A DNA stretch of 64,000 nt from Actinomycetota bacterium (GTDB lineage: Bacteria; Actinomycetota; Acidimicrobiia; Acidimicrobiales; JAJPHE01): positions 1-64,000 of the forward strand of contig DAHUYE010000049.1 of NCBI GenBank assembly GCA_027315345.1, written 5' to 3'. The notes below the pieces were generated by a model that worked only from the letters and a program-made list of their open reading frames with translations, had not been told where the DNA came from and made no database searches. Each line of letters opens with the position of its first letter. Position 1 is the stretch's first letter. The position numbers and the translations under genes are program-made. This document shows positions 26,292-35,985 of this stretch, piece after piece.

Positions 26292-27635
26292 TCACGGCCG
26301 GCGCTGTCGGGGACAGTCGGCGACGGCGGAGCCGAACAGACCAGGGACCAGGGGCAGCAGCAGGGCTCCCAGGACGCCTCCGAGCAGGATCATCAGCCAC
26401 CATCCCGCTCCCAGCCCACCGGGCAGGCCGCCCTGGGCGGCCAGCACCCCGAGAGGACGCACGGTGGCCCCGGAGGGAGCCCGGCCGATGGCGGCGCTGA
26501 CGGCGGCCCCGGGCGAGAGGGTGGCGGGCAGCGAGAGGGTGGTCGTGCCGGCGGGAGCAGCCGTGCCGGCCGAGAAGGGGCCCGGTCCGGTGGCGTCGGG
26601 CAGGGACGGGACGCCGGAAGGTACGGCGCTGCCGGCGCCGGCCGACCCCGGTGTCACCGCCATGGCCACCGCCGCTCCCCCCAGGCTGTAGGTGAAGCTG
26701 TTGGCGCTCGGGTCGTGCGGCACGCCCCAATAGAACAGGACCGATCCGGCGTAGTAGTAGGAGACCTCGCCCTCGGTGATCCGGTGGGGGTCGGTGAAGT
26801 AGATCTCCATACCGGTCCCGCTCAGGGCGGAGTCGACCGCCTGCTGCTCGGCCGGGGGGGCCGGGTGACCCGGAGTGCCGAGATGCACCCCCGACCCGTC
26901 GACATAGGCGGCTTGGCCGGCTATCTGCAGGTTCTGGAAGGTCGTCCGACCCGACTCCACCGGGGCGGCCGCTCCCGTGGAGACAGCCGTGGCCGAGGAG
27001 CTGACCGAACCGATGGAGACCACGCCGGAGGCCAGATCGACGTTGTCGACGTGGCTGTTGGCGGAGGCGGTAAGCGTGCCGGCGGCCGGGTCGAAGCTCA
27101 ACGAGCTGTAGGTGGTGGAGTCGCCCACCGTGCCTCCGGCGCCGAAACCGCCCCCGGCCAGGGACCCTTCGGCCGTGGCCGACTCGGCCCCGGAGGCCCC
27201 GGCGGCCACCTCGGCCCGCATCAGCGTTCCCGTCGGCGCACTCACCGTCTGCTGGGTCTGGTTGGTGCCACTGATGGCCTGGGCCCGCACCGGGTCGTTC
27301 AGTGCCCCGGCCGCGCTCGGGCCGCCCAGCACGCCGACCAGCGAGCCGGCGTTGCCAACGGCCGACCCGGGCCAGACCGTGGCGGCCAGAGCCGAGGCCG
27401 CGTCGGTGCTCATGGTGGTCACGCCGTAGCCGTATTCACCCTCGCCTTCGGGGTGGAAGGAGGAACTCGGCTCGTCCTCGGTCATCTGGGTGATGGGGGC
27501 CTGGGCGGCGGTGGTGAAGGCGAGGAAGGGGCGCGGGGCCGAGGCGGCATCAGCCGAGGCGGCAGAACCGAAGACGCCCACCAGGACCACAGGCGCCGTC
27601 AGGGCCGCCGCCCATAGGCCGGGCCGGCGTATCAC
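26292..27635 (-). CDS. Secreted, membrane-anchored beta-rich protein inside the Liv operon
   Basis: A 447-residue protein. An N-terminal signal (RRPGLWAAALTAPVVLVGVFG) precedes a Ser/Thr/Gly/Ala-rich, beta-type ectodomain without cysteines, and a C-terminal helix (WLMILLGGVLGALLLPLV) followed by RQRRP anchors it. The GTG start overlaps the livF stop (GTGA). No family is recognised. It may act as a surface ligand collector or structural partner of the importer; the coupling is seen, the role is inferred. Confidence 0.7.
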   Translation of the reverse strand: MIRRPGLWAAALTAPVVLVGVFGSAASADAASAPRPFLAFTTAAQAPITQMTEDEPSSSFHPEGEGEYGYGVTTMSTDAASALAATVWPGSAVGNAGSLVGVLGGPSAAGALNDPVRAQAISGTNQTQQTVSAPTGTLMRAEVAAGASGAESATAEGSLAGGGFGAGGTVGDSTTYSSLSFDPAAGTLTASANSHVDNVDLASGVVSIGSVSSSATAVSTGAAAPVESGRTTFQNLQIAGQAAYVDGSGVHLGTPGHPAPPAEQQAVDSALSGTGMEIYFTDPHRITEGEVSYYYAGSVLFYWGVPHDPSANSFTYSLGGAAVAMAVTPGSAGAGSAVPSGVPSLPDATGPGPFSAGTAAPAGTTTLSLPATLSPGAAVSAAIGRAPSGATVRPLGVLAAQGGLPGGLGAGWWLMILLGGVLGALLLPLVPGLFGSAVADCPRQRRP

Positions 27636-28438
27636 GCCGACAACCTTCCGAGGTAGGCCTCGGACAGTGAGCCGGCCACGTCGGCGGGCTCACCCACGGT
27701 CTCGATCCGGCCCTGGCGCATGATGGCGGCGTAGTCGGCCACTCCGAGAGCGGCGGCGGCAAACTGCTCCACCAGCAGGATGGCGATGCCCGACGCCGCC
27801 AGCTGGCCCACCTTCTCGTACAGCTCTCCCACGATGATGGGCGCCAGCCCCATGGAGATCTCGTCGAGCAGGAGGATGACCGGCTCGCTGGTGAAGGCCC
27901 GGCACATCGACAGCATCTGGCGCTCCCCGCCCGAGAGCGTCCCGGCCAGCTGGGAGCGCCGCTCGGCCAGCTTGGGGAAGTGCTCGAAGGCGACCGCCTC
28001 CAGGTGACCCAGGCTGTAACTGGTGGCGTGGCTGAACACCCGCAGGTTCTCCCGGACGGTCAGGTTGGGGAAGACCCCCCTGCCTTCGGGGATACTGCAG
28101 ACCCCGGCCCGGGCGAAGACCTCGGGGGCGACCCCGTTGACGTGGATGCCCGACACGTGCACGCAGCCCTGGGTGGGCTCCAGAAGGCCGGCGGCCACGT
28201 TCAGCAGCGTGGTCTTACCGGCGCCGTTGGGGCCCATCAACGCCACCACCGCCCCCCGGGGGACGACCAGGGTCACATCGTGTAGGACCTCGACCCGGCC
28301 GTAGCCGACGCGTAGATCCATCAGCTCCAGGGCCGGGATGGCGGCCCGCCGCTCGGCGGGAGTGGTCAGGCCCTCAGTGGCTGCCGGCAAGTCGCACCGC
28401 CTCCCCGCTCGGCGCTCCGGACCGGCTCCCGGCCCCAT
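27632..28438 (-). CDS. livF: Branched-chain-type ABC importer ATPase, LivF type (copy B)
   Basis: A 268-residue ATPase with Walker A GPNGAGKT, SIPEGRGVFPNLTVRENL, signature LSGGERQML, Walker B VILLLDEISMGLAP and an EQF H-loop (Phe after Gln, so the usual His is not in the plain LivF EQH form). The ABC fold starts at about residue 36 (ALELMDLRVGYG), so the first 25 residues overlap the permease 3' end and the true start may be later; no ATG or GTG with a ribosome site decides it. It is coupled to the secreted-protein gene after it. Confidence 0.85.
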   Translation of the reverse strand: MGPGAGPERRAGRRCDLPAATEGLTTPAERRAAIPALELMDLRVGYGRVEVLHDVTLVVPRGAVVALMGPNGAGKTTLLNVAAGLLEPTQGCVHVSGIHVNGVAPEVFARAGVCSIPEGRGVFPNLTVRENLRVFSHATSYSLGHLEAVAFEHFPKLAERRSQLAGTLSGGERQMLSMCRAFTSEPVILLLDEISMGLAPIIVGELYEKVGQLAASGIAILLVEQFAAAALGVADYAAIMRQGRIETVGEPADVAGSLSEAYLGRLSA

Positions 28439-30299
28439 CGACGGATGAGGCGGCCGGCGCCGTTATCGGGACCCCCGCCGAGCCGGCCCGGAGCCGCAGG
28501 CGGTCGGCCACCAGCGACAGCTGGCCGGCAAAGCCACCCGGATTCCGGCCCAGGAAGATGGCTCCGGCTCCGACCGCCAGGAGCTGGAAGTTGCTGATCG
28601 GTATGTGTCTCTGGATGACCGGGGAGAAGGCGTAGAAGATGGCGGCCGCAAAGGCCCCTCCCACCGTGTCGATACCTCCCAGAGTCACCAGCAGGAGCAG
28701 GATGAGGCTGGTCAGCATCTGGAAGTCGTCCGGGCCCACCTGGCCCTGCCATCCCCCGTAGAGGGCCCCGCCCAGGCCGGCTATGCCGGCGGCCACCACG
28801 AAGACGGTGACCTTGACGGCGGTGATGTTCATCCCGATGGAGGCGCAGGCGGCCTCGCTGTCGTTGAGGGCGGCCAGACGCCGGCCGAAAGAGCCGCGGC
28901 GCAGGGCCAGGACTCCGACCCCCAGGACGGCGAAGAGAACCGACGCCTCCACCAGGAATCCCTTCTGGGACTGGGCCGCCACGCGGCCCACGGCCAGGAT
29001 CCCCCCGAAGCCGAGGAAGTGGTTGAAGAACAGGTAGTCCATGGAATAGGCGAAGGCCAGCGTGGCCAGGGCCAGGTAGATCCCCCGCAACCGCAGCACG
29101 ACCAGGGCCAGCAGACCTCCCACGGCGGCGGGCAGCACCACCGCTGCCACCAGTCCCAGGAGCGAGTTCCCCCCGGCGATCTTGCCCATACAGAACGCCC
29201 CCAGCCCGGCCAGGGTCATCTGACATAGCGACACCTGGCCGCCGTAGCCGGTGAGCAGAACCAGCGACAGCATCACCACCCCGAGGACGATGCCCTGCCC
29301 GTAGGTGAGCAGGTTCCCGGGGGAGAGAACCTCACTCATCACCACGGACAGGGCTATGAAGCCACCGGCCAGGAACAAGGAGGGCTTGAGGTCGAGCACC
29401 CGCCGGGAGCGCTGGCCCGTCAGCCGGGCCTGAGTCAGTCGTTCCTGGCGGCGGACCAGCAGGGCGATGAACAGCAGACCCATCGGGATGGCCGGCCCGA
29501 TGTCGGACAGCAGGTTGGTCGGGAGATAGCCCGTGGCAAAGGACTGGACCAGACCGAGCAGTAGCGCGCCGGCCACGGTGAGGGGAAGGCTGCGCAGGCG
29601 GCCGACCACCGCCGCCGCGTATCCCGTCACCACCAGCAGGGTCAGATTGAACTGGTCGAGGTATTGCAGGGGTGCGATCAGGATCCCGGCCAGGGCTGCC
29701 AATGAAGCACCCAGGGCCCAACTGAGCTGGGCGGTACGCACCGGACTGGCCCCGGCCCGGGCCGTCAGGTCGCGGTCGTCCACCACGGCCCGCATGGTGA
29801 TGCCGACCCGGGTGTGGGTGAACAGGAACCGCAGACCGACGGCCACCGCCACCGACACCACCAGCACCATGAGCTCATAGAAGGTCACGACCACGCTGAA
29901 GACCCGGAACTGGCCGGGGAAGATGGAGGGCAGCTGACGGGTCGTGACCGGAGGCCAGATGGCGTCGGCCAGTCCCAGCAGCAGAAGGAGCAGGCCCAGA
30001 GTGACCACCAGGGTGATGCCGAGCGAGGCGCCGTACAGGGGCCGGACGATCAGTCGCTCGATCAGCGCCCCGGAGAGGGGGGCGAGAACCAGGACTACCA
30101 GGGCCAGGGCCAAGGGCACCGGCAGATGCCATCCCACCGCCAGCTGCCAGTAGGTGAAGGCCATGAACATGCCGATGGCCCCGTGGGCGAAGTTGAAGAT
30201 CCCCGAGGTGGTGTAGGTGACCACCAGGCCGGAGGCGGTGAGGGCGTAGAGGCAGCCCAGCACCAGCCCGACCACGGCGTAGGAAAGGATGAGGTTCAC
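28374..30299 (-). CDS. Fused LivH-LivM permease (copy B)
   Basis: A 641-residue fusion of LivH (residues ~1-300; NLILSYAVVGLVLGCLYALTA region, TSGIFNFAHGAIGMF) and LivM (from ~310; GYGGQVSLCQMTLAGLGAF, LNDSEAACASIGMN). It has the coupling motif EAA-like segments in both halves. It lies 10 bases after SBP-B. The C-terminal Pro/Ala/Ser-rich tail beyond the last helix is not conserved. It is a paralogue of copy A, not a recent duplication, since the sequences differ throughout. Confidence 0.92.
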   Translation of the reverse strand: MNLILSYAVVGLVLGCLYALTASGLVVTYTTSGIFNFAHGAIGMFMAFTYWQLAVGWHLPVPLALALVVLVLAPLSGALIERLIVRPLYGASLGITLVVTLGLLLLLLGLADAIWPPVTTRQLPSIFPGQFRVFSVVVTFYELMVLVVSVAVAVGLRFLFTHTRVGITMRAVVDDRDLTARAGASPVRTAQLSWALGASLAALAGILIAPLQYLDQFNLTLLVVTGYAAAVVGRLRSLPLTVAGALLLGLVQSFATGYLPTNLLSDIGPAIPMGLLFIALLVRRQERLTQARLTGQRSRRVLDLKPSLFLAGGFIALSVVMSEVLSPGNLLTYGQGIVLGVVMLSLVLLTGYGGQVSLCQMTLAGLGAFCMGKIAGGNSLLGLVAAVVLPAAVGGLLALVVLRLRGIYLALATLAFAYSMDYLFFNHFLGFGGILAVGRVAAQSQKGFLVEASVLFAVLGVGVLALRRGSFGRRLAALNDSEAACASIGMNITAVKVTVFVVAAGIAGLGGALYGGWQGQVGPDDFQMLTSLILLLLVTLGGIDTVGGAFAAAIFYAFSPVIQRHIPISNFQLLAVGAGAIFLGRNPGGFAGQLSLVADRLRLRAGSAGVPITAPAASSVDGAGSRSGAPSGEAVRLAGSH

Positions 30300-30309
30300 C
30301 GTTGCGCCC

Positions 30310-31839
30310 TCATCCGGCCTTGTAATACGGATAGTTGCACAGGAACCCGGAAGGCGGATCGCCCACCTTCACGTAGCTCCCGTTCCGGATCTGGAGCATG
30401 AGGTAGCAGTTGGACGGCTTCTTGGCGCCGATGTCGGCCGGGGCCATCATTCCGTTATCGGTGAACTGGTTGGTGGCGGCCAGAGCGGCGTCCACCGCCT
30501 TCTGGGTGAGGTGGGGACCGGCCTGGGTCAGGGCGTGCACGAACAGGGCGGCGTCGGCCCAGGAGTAGGCCGAGAACTGGTCCGGGCTGAATCCCGGGGC
30601 GGCCTTGGCCAGCCACTTGAGGTAGAGCGGGACCTCCGGGACGCTGGGGTCCCCCAGGAACAGGGCGGAGCCGACGTTCAGGTACTGGCCCTCGACGTTG
30701 GCCGCCCCACCCGACTCGGAGACGTAGCCGCCGAAGTAACAGACGGCGCAGGCCCAAAGCTCGGGATGGAACCCCTGTTGGGCGGCCTCGGAAGCGAAGA
30801 TGGCCGCGTCGGGGGCGTTGAGGGCGATGAGGTAGACCATCTTGACGCCCTCGGACCGCATACGGACCACGTCGGCGGTGAAGTTCGACTGGGCCGGGTT
30901 GAAGTCGTCCTCGTAGATGACCTTGTAGCCGAGCGAGTCCATGGCCGCTTCGCTGTAATGCCACGCCTGCACCGCCGAGGCCTGGTTCCCCACCAGGGTG
31001 CCGACGGCGGTGATCGCCCCGGGGGCGACCGACTTGTAGTACTCGAAGGGCCCCAGGGTGGCCCCCTCCCCGAAGGGCGCCTCCGAGTACGAGGAGGGAA
31101 GGGCCGCCGCCTGGGGGGAGAGCTGCTCCTGTACCAGCGGGACGTCGGGATGGGCGGCCATGACCTGGGCGCCGCAGTTGTCGTCCAGCGACCAGCTGCC
31201 GACGAAGGCGAACACCGAGCTGACGAGGTTCTGGTAGTCCGCCTCGTTCTGGTTGCACTCCAGCTGATCATCGGAGCTGATCAGCTTGAGCTGGCGGCCG
31301 TAGACGCCGCCCAGGCTGTTCACGTAGTCGAAGTAGGCCTCGGTCCCATAAGGGCCGCCCTGGAAGAGACCGGGCACCGGCCCCCCCAGGTCCGAGACGT
31401 TGCCCACCGTGATGGTGGTGGCCGTCACTCCCGTGGCGGTCGCCCCGCCGTTACCCCCGGCCGGAGCCGGGGTGGCCGCCGCCGTCAGAGAACCGCCCGA
31501 CAAGGGGTTGGAGCCGGCCAGGGTGTTGGTACCGGAGGAGGAGGCGGAAGGGCCGGAGGCCGAGGCGGTCCCTCCGCTGCTGCCGACCAGGCCGCCGGTA
31601 CCTCCCGGGCCCCCGAGGCCGGAACCCGCCGTCCCGTTGCCCGGCCCGCCCCCCCCGGCTAACGCCGCCGAGGACCCGCTGCCCTCGGCCTGGAGGGTGG
31701 CGGACCGGACCTGGCCCGAAGCGACGCGAAGTCCGCAGCCGGACACGGTCGCCAGGGCGACGGCCAGCCACCCCATGCGGATCGCCCCACCTCGCCCCGT
31801 ACCCAGGACACCACCGGCCCCCCGCCTGGCAGTCGCCAC
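30310..31839 (-). CDS. Periplasmic-binding lipoprotein of the Liv type (copy B)
   Basis: A 509-residue binding protein heading the minus-strand array. A lipobox VSGC at about residues 32-35 is followed by a very long Gly/Ser/Thr-rich tether (~80 residues). The binding domain shows TTITVGNVSDLGGPVPGLFQGG, YFDYVNSLGGVYGRQL, VSSVFAFVGSWSLDDN and MVYLIALNAPDAAIF. Start GTG 31839 retains the Arg-rich n-region; ATG 31776 has a better ribosome site but leaves a signal without positive charge. It may feed a different substrate than copy A. Confidence 0.9.
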   Translation of the reverse strand: MATARRGAGGVLGTGRGGAIRMGWLAVALATVSGCGLRVASGQVRSATLQAEGSGSSAALAGGGGPGNGTAGSGLGGPGGTGGLVGSSGGTASASGPSASSSGTNTLAGSNPLSGGSLTAAATPAPAGGNGGATATGVTATTITVGNVSDLGGPVPGLFQGGPYGTEAYFDYVNSLGGVYGRQLKLISSDDQLECNQNEADYQNLVSSVFAFVGSWSLDDNCGAQVMAAHPDVPLVQEQLSPQAAALPSSYSEAPFGEGATLGPFEYYKSVAPGAITAVGTLVGNQASAVQAWHYSEAAMDSLGYKVIYEDDFNPAQSNFTADVVRMRSEGVKMVYLIALNAPDAAIFASEAAQQGFHPELWACAVCYFGGYVSESGGAANVEGQYLNVGSALFLGDPSVPEVPLYLKWLAKAAPGFSPDQFSAYSWADAALFVHALTQAGPHLTQKAVDAALAATNQFTDNGMMAPADIGAKKPSNCYLMLQIRNGSYVKVGDPPSGFLCNYPYYKAG

Positions 31840-31984
31840 CTCTCCCCCGATCCGGACAGGTTCCCATCGGTCCCCCGCCCAACCTAAGGTTCGCCAAAAC
31901 CTGGGTGGAGTCCTACTCCGACCTCACCGGCGGGGCCGGACGGCGTCCCACCCACCGGGACCCGGGGACCAAGGAGGATCTGAC

Positions 31985-33343
31985 ATGGCCATGACCGACC
32001 AAGCCGTTCATTCCAATACCGGGCTGGTCGATGAGCTCCAGGCCTGGCTGGAGCAGAACTGGGATCCGGACCTGACCGTGGGCGAGTGGTGGGAACGCCT
32101 GGGGATGGCCGGCTGGGCAGCGCCCATGCTGCCGGCCGACTGCTACGGACGGGGGCTGTCCCGGGGAGACTCGCTGATCGTGGCCGCCACCATCGCCCGC
32201 TTCGGCGCCCTGGGGGCTCCGGCCGGGATGGCCATCGGACTGGCCTCGCCCACCATCACCACCCACGCCACCCGGGAGCAGATCGACCGGCTCATCCCCG
32301 ATGCCGTCACGGGCAAGGTTGCCTACTGCCAGCTCTTCAGCGAACCCGGGGCCGGCTCGGACCTGGCCGGGCTCTCCACCCGGGCCGTGAAGGACGGAGA
32401 GTTGTGGCACGTGGACGGCCAGAAGGTGTGGACGTCAGGCGGGCAGTACGCCGACATGGGGATGCTGCTGGCCCGCACCAACCCCGACGCCCCCAAGCAC
32501 CAGGGCATCACCTGGTTCGCCATCGACATGCACCAGCCCGGCATAGACGTGCGTCCCCTCAAGGAGATGACCGGCCATGCCATGTTCAACGAGGTCTTCC
32601 TCACCGCCGCCGAGGTGCCGGACGAGAACCGCATCGGGGACATACACAACGGCTGGGCGGTGGCCAACACCACTCTCTTCCACGAGCGCTCGGGCATGGG
32701 GGCCCGCAGCGGAGGCGGAGCGGGCGGGCCCGGTGCCATGCCCGGGCGGATGGCCCGAGCCGGCACCGTGGTCGGAGATCTGGACAAGCGGGCGGGAGAC
32801 TTCGCCCCACCGGCCCGCACCGTGACCGCGTCCAAGGAGCCGAGGGAGCGAACCGGGCGACGGGTGGTTTCGCCGGCTCAGGGTCACATCAGCTTGGCCC
32901 GCGAGTTGGGCAAGCTGGACGACGCCAACATCCGCCAGGGCATCGCCAAGGCCCACATTCTCGGGACCCTGGCCCAGTACAACACCGAACGTCACAAGGC
33001 GGTGCGTTCCCAGGGCGGGGACATCCCGGGCATCGCCAACTTCTCCAAGCTGCTGATGGCCGACATCATCCGTCACAACCGGGACCTGGGCATGCAGATC
33101 CTCGGAGCCCGGGGGATGATCCACTCCTATAACGACGAGGACCGCGACGAGTTGGCTGAGCTGCCGGGAGGCGCGGCGGCGGTGGCCGTCACCGCCCAGG
33201 CCCTCGGCGCCCAGGCCCTGCCCATCTTCGGCGGGACCGACCAGATCCAACGCAACATCGTGAGCGAGCGGGCCCTCGGCCTACCCAAGGAGCCGGGCGA
33301 TCTGGCCAAGGTGCCGTTCAACCAGCTGCCCAAGAACGGCTGA
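31985..33343 (+). CDS. Acyl-CoA dehydrogenase family protein
   Basis: A 452-residue flavoprotein of the acyl-CoA dehydrogenase family, starting at the ATG after AAGGAGG. YCQLFSEPGAGSDLAGLSTRA and VDGQKVWTSGGQYADMGML are the FAD/substrate-site segments. The C-terminal motif is IFGGTDQIQRNIVSERALG. Gly replaces the Glu that is the catalytic base in medium-chain enzymes at that place, so the base must be elsewhere or the protein acts in a heteromer. An unusual Gly/Arg-rich insert of ~50 residues lies at about 240-290. It is divergent from the SBP-B array. Confidence 0.88.
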   Translation: MAMTDQAVHSNTGLVDELQAWLEQNWDPDLTVGEWWERLGMAGWAAPMLPADCYGRGLSRGDSLIVAATIARFGALGAPAGMAIGLASPTITTHATREQIDRLIPDAVTGKVAYCQLFSEPGAGSDLAGLSTRAVKDGELWHVDGQKVWTSGGQYADMGMLLARTNPDAPKHQGITWFAIDMHQPGIDVRPLKEMTGHAMFNEVFLTAAEVPDENRIGDIHNGWAVANTTLFHERSGMGARSGGGAGGPGAMPGRMARAGTVVGDLDKRAGDFAPPARTVTASKEPRERTGRRVVSPAQGHISLARELGKLDDANIRQGIAKAHILGTLAQYNTERHKAVRSQGGDIPGIANFSKLLMADIIRHNRDLGMQILGARGMIHSYNDEDRDELAELPGGAAAVAVTAQALGAQALPIFGGTDQIQRNIVSERALGLPKEPGDLAKVPFNQLPKNG

Positions 33344-33365
33344 GGCCGGCCCGCGCTGAGAAGGC

Positions 33366-35918
33366 CTACAGGGAGGTCCCGTCCGGGTTGAGGTAGTCCC
33401 CGGAAAAGTTGCCGTCCTCCTCCAGAGCGGCGTACTCCTCCTGACTCATCCCCACCAGGCCCTGGAACACCTCCCGGTTGTGTTCTCCCATCAGTGGGAC
33501 GGGGCCCCAGCTCAGGGCCGGCCCGTCCCAGCGGAACAGGTGGGCGGGGTACTCATGCTGGCCCAGTTCGGCGCTGCCGTTGGTGCGGAACAGTTCCCGG
33601 GACCGGAAGTGGGGGTCGGTGTAGCACTCGGACTCGGTGAGCACCGGTCCGGCCGGCACGCCCTCGGCCTGGCAGCGGTGGAAGACGTCGTAATGATCGA
33701 GGCCTTCGGTCCAGGCCGCGATGCCGGCGTCGATCTCGTCATGACGGGCCCGGCGCCCCTCGGCCGTGGCCAGGTCCGCCCGGCCGGCCCAGTCGGGCTC
33801 TCCCATGGCCCGCACCAGGCCCGCCCACTCCTCGTCCGTGCCCACCGAGATGGCCACCCAGCGGTCCAGACCGTGAGCCCCGCCACCGCCCGCTCCGGCC
33901 GTTCCCTCCGGTGCATCCCGGCACCGGTAGATGCCCTGGGGAGCGCGATCGGGGTCCCGGTTCCCGAGGCGGTCGTGGATCACTCCGGAGTCGGCCGCCT
34001 CGACCAGCTTCTCCCCGATGTGGTTGAGCATGTTCTCGCACTGGGAGACCTCGACCAGCGAGCCGGTACCGGTGAGACGGCGCTGGCGCAGGGCGGCCAG
34101 GGTGGCCAGGGCGCCGGACATGCCGGTGGCGGTGTCCATGTGGAACCCGGCGTCGGTCTCGGACAGTTCCTCATCGGGATAGCCCCGGGTGGCGACCAGG
34201 CCGCAGAGAGCCTCGAAGTTGATGCCGAAGCCCAGGTAGCCGCGGTAGGGACCTTCCAGACCGACGGCGGGGAGCCGGACCATGACCAGCCCAGGGTTGC
34301 GCGCCGATACCGCATCCCAACCGATCCCGAGGCGGTCCATGAGATCGACCGAGTTGTTCTCCACCAGCACGTCGCACTGCTCGGCCAGGCGCAGGAAGGC
34401 CTCCCGGCCCGACTCCTTCTGCAGGGCCAGGGTCACCGACTTCTTGCCCCGGGCGTGGGCGGTGAAGAGGGCGACCCGGTTCCAGGGCCGCTCACCGGCG
34501 TCGGCGTCGGGATAGCCCCCGAAGATCGGGCCCAGGGCCGGTACCAGCCCGGCCGGGGGTCGGGGGAACAGCCCCCGGGTGCTGGCCGGCCAGACCCAGG
34601 GGTTGTCGACCCTGATGACCTCGGCTCCCAGGTCGGCCAGCAGCATGGTGGCGTAAGGGCCGGCCCAGACCACGGTCATGTCCAGGATCCGGACGCCCTC
34701 CAGGGGCAGGCCCCTTTTTCCCGGCCGGACCGCTTGGATCGCCTCGGCTTTGGCCGCGGACCACCGGCGGGACAGTTCGATGATCTCGGCATGGTGCTGG
34801 TCCAACGTCGGGGCGGCGGAGACGGCCGGCATGTCCGGTAGGCGCAACGGCGCTCCGGGTTGGGTGACCGGACCGGCCACGGGATGCTCTACGGGGCGGA
34901 AGAAACCCCGGCCCCGGAACTGGGGATCGCTCAGGACGTCAACCGGGGCGTTGATGGCCGTCACCGCCCAACCCTCCGCCTGCGCCTCGGCCATGGCCTC
35001 CTGGCGGGAACGGGTCACGCCCCAGGTGGTGACGGCGGCGTCGGCCATCTCGGCCAGTTCGAGATCCACGGGGGAGGTCCCCTGGGCGTAGCGGTCGCTG
35101 AGCTCGGCATCTTCCAGGACCCGCAGCATCCGGGGCACCCACTGGGGCATGGTCGAGGTCCAGACGTAGCCGTCCCCGGCCAGGCGGACCCCGGAGGGGT
35201 AGACGCCGATCTGGCTGCCCGGGCTGCGGGGGGCGTCCCGGCCCGTATAGGCGTAATAGAGCAGATAGGTCATACGCCGGTCGATGGAGATCAGCTGTGA
35301 CTCCACCAGGGCGAAATCCACCGCCACTCCCCCTCCGCCCGCCTCGGACTGGAGCACCCCGGCCATGGCCGCCAGGGCGATGGCGCTGCCGGCCTGGTAG
35401 GCCCCGACCCGACCGGCCAGCTTCACCGGCTCCCGCCGGGCCAGGCCGGTGGCGGACATGGTGCCTCCCACGGCGTAGTGAACGATCTCCTCACCCCGGT
35501 ACCCGGCGTAGGGGCCGGTGCGACCGAAGGAGCTGACGCTCACCACGGTCAGACCGGGGTTGGGCCCCAGGATGTCACCCGGGTCCAACCCCCATCCGGC
35601 CAGGCTGGAGGCGCCCTCGCCCTCCAACACCACATCGGCGGAGACGAGGAGGCGACGGAGGGCGGCGTCATCGTCGGCTCGCCCCGCTTCCGGCGCGAAG
35701 GAGCGCTTGTTGGTGTTGAGATGCAGGAAGGCGGCTCTCCTCTCGTGGGCCGGCCCGTCTCGACCGACCGCCGCTCCCCCCTGTCGGGTCCGGTCCCCTT
35801 CCGGGGGCTCGACCTTGACCACCTCGGCCCCGAGCAGAGCCAGGAGCTTTCCGGCGTAGGGCCCGGCGTAACCCTCGGTCAGCTCCACCACCCGCAGCCC
35901 GCTCAGGGGTGCCGTCAC
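33366..35918 (-). CDS. Double-length CaiB/BaiF (class III) CoA-transferase
   Basis: An 850-residue protein made of two CaiB/BaiF units. Unit 1 (residues ~1-395) has LSGLRVVELTEGYAGPYAGKLLALLGAEVVKVEPP. Unit 2 (~405-850) starts LEGVRILDMTVVWAGPYATMLLADLGAEVIRVDNP. Class III transferases move CoA between carboxylates and work as interlocked dimers, so a fusion could be a built-in dimer with one or two active sites. The start is GTG 35918. It converges on the acyl-CoA dehydrogenase (22-base gap) and probably activates the acid taken up by the neighbouring importers. Confidence 0.9.
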   Translation of the reverse strand: MTAPLSGLRVVELTEGYAGPYAGKLLALLGAEVVKVEPPEGDRTRQGGAAVGRDGPAHERRAAFLHLNTNKRSFAPEAGRADDDAALRRLLVSADVVLEGEGASSLAGWGLDPGDILGPNPGLTVVSVSSFGRTGPYAGYRGEEIVHYAVGGTMSATGLARREPVKLAGRVGAYQAGSAIALAAMAGVLQSEAGGGGVAVDFALVESQLISIDRRMTYLLYYAYTGRDAPRSPGSQIGVYPSGVRLAGDGYVWTSTMPQWVPRMLRVLEDAELSDRYAQGTSPVDLELAEMADAAVTTWGVTRSRQEAMAEAQAEGWAVTAINAPVDVLSDPQFRGRGFFRPVEHPVAGPVTQPGAPLRLPDMPAVSAAPTLDQHHAEIIELSRRWSAAKAEAIQAVRPGKRGLPLEGVRILDMTVVWAGPYATMLLADLGAEVIRVDNPWVWPASTRGLFPRPPAGLVPALGPIFGGYPDADAGERPWNRVALFTAHARGKKSVTLALQKESGREAFLRLAEQCDVLVENNSVDLMDRLGIGWDAVSARNPGLVMVRLPAVGLEGPYRGYLGFGINFEALCGLVATRGYPDEELSETDAGFHMDTATGMSGALATLAALRQRRLTGTGSLVEVSQCENMLNHIGEKLVEAADSGVIHDRLGNRDPDRAPQGIYRCRDAPEGTAGAGGGGAHGLDRWVAISVGTDEEWAGLVRAMGEPDWAGRADLATAEGRRARHDEIDAGIAAWTEGLDHYDVFHRCQAEGVPAGPVLTESECYTDPHFRSRELFRTNGSAELGQHEYPAHLFRWDGPALSWGPVPLMGEHNREVFQGLVGMSQEEYAALEEDGNFSGDYLNPDGTSL

Positions 35919-35985
35919 CGGGACACCGTCGCGCCCTCCGCCCAGAGTCGCAAACCCGCCGTAGCTTCCGAGTTACGGGCTCGGC

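Noticed and set aside
31400..31984. Upstream extension of the acyl-CoA dehydrogenase frame
   Set aside because: Low-complexity Pro/Ala sequence antisense to the SBP-B gene; the ribosome site and homology place the start at 31985.
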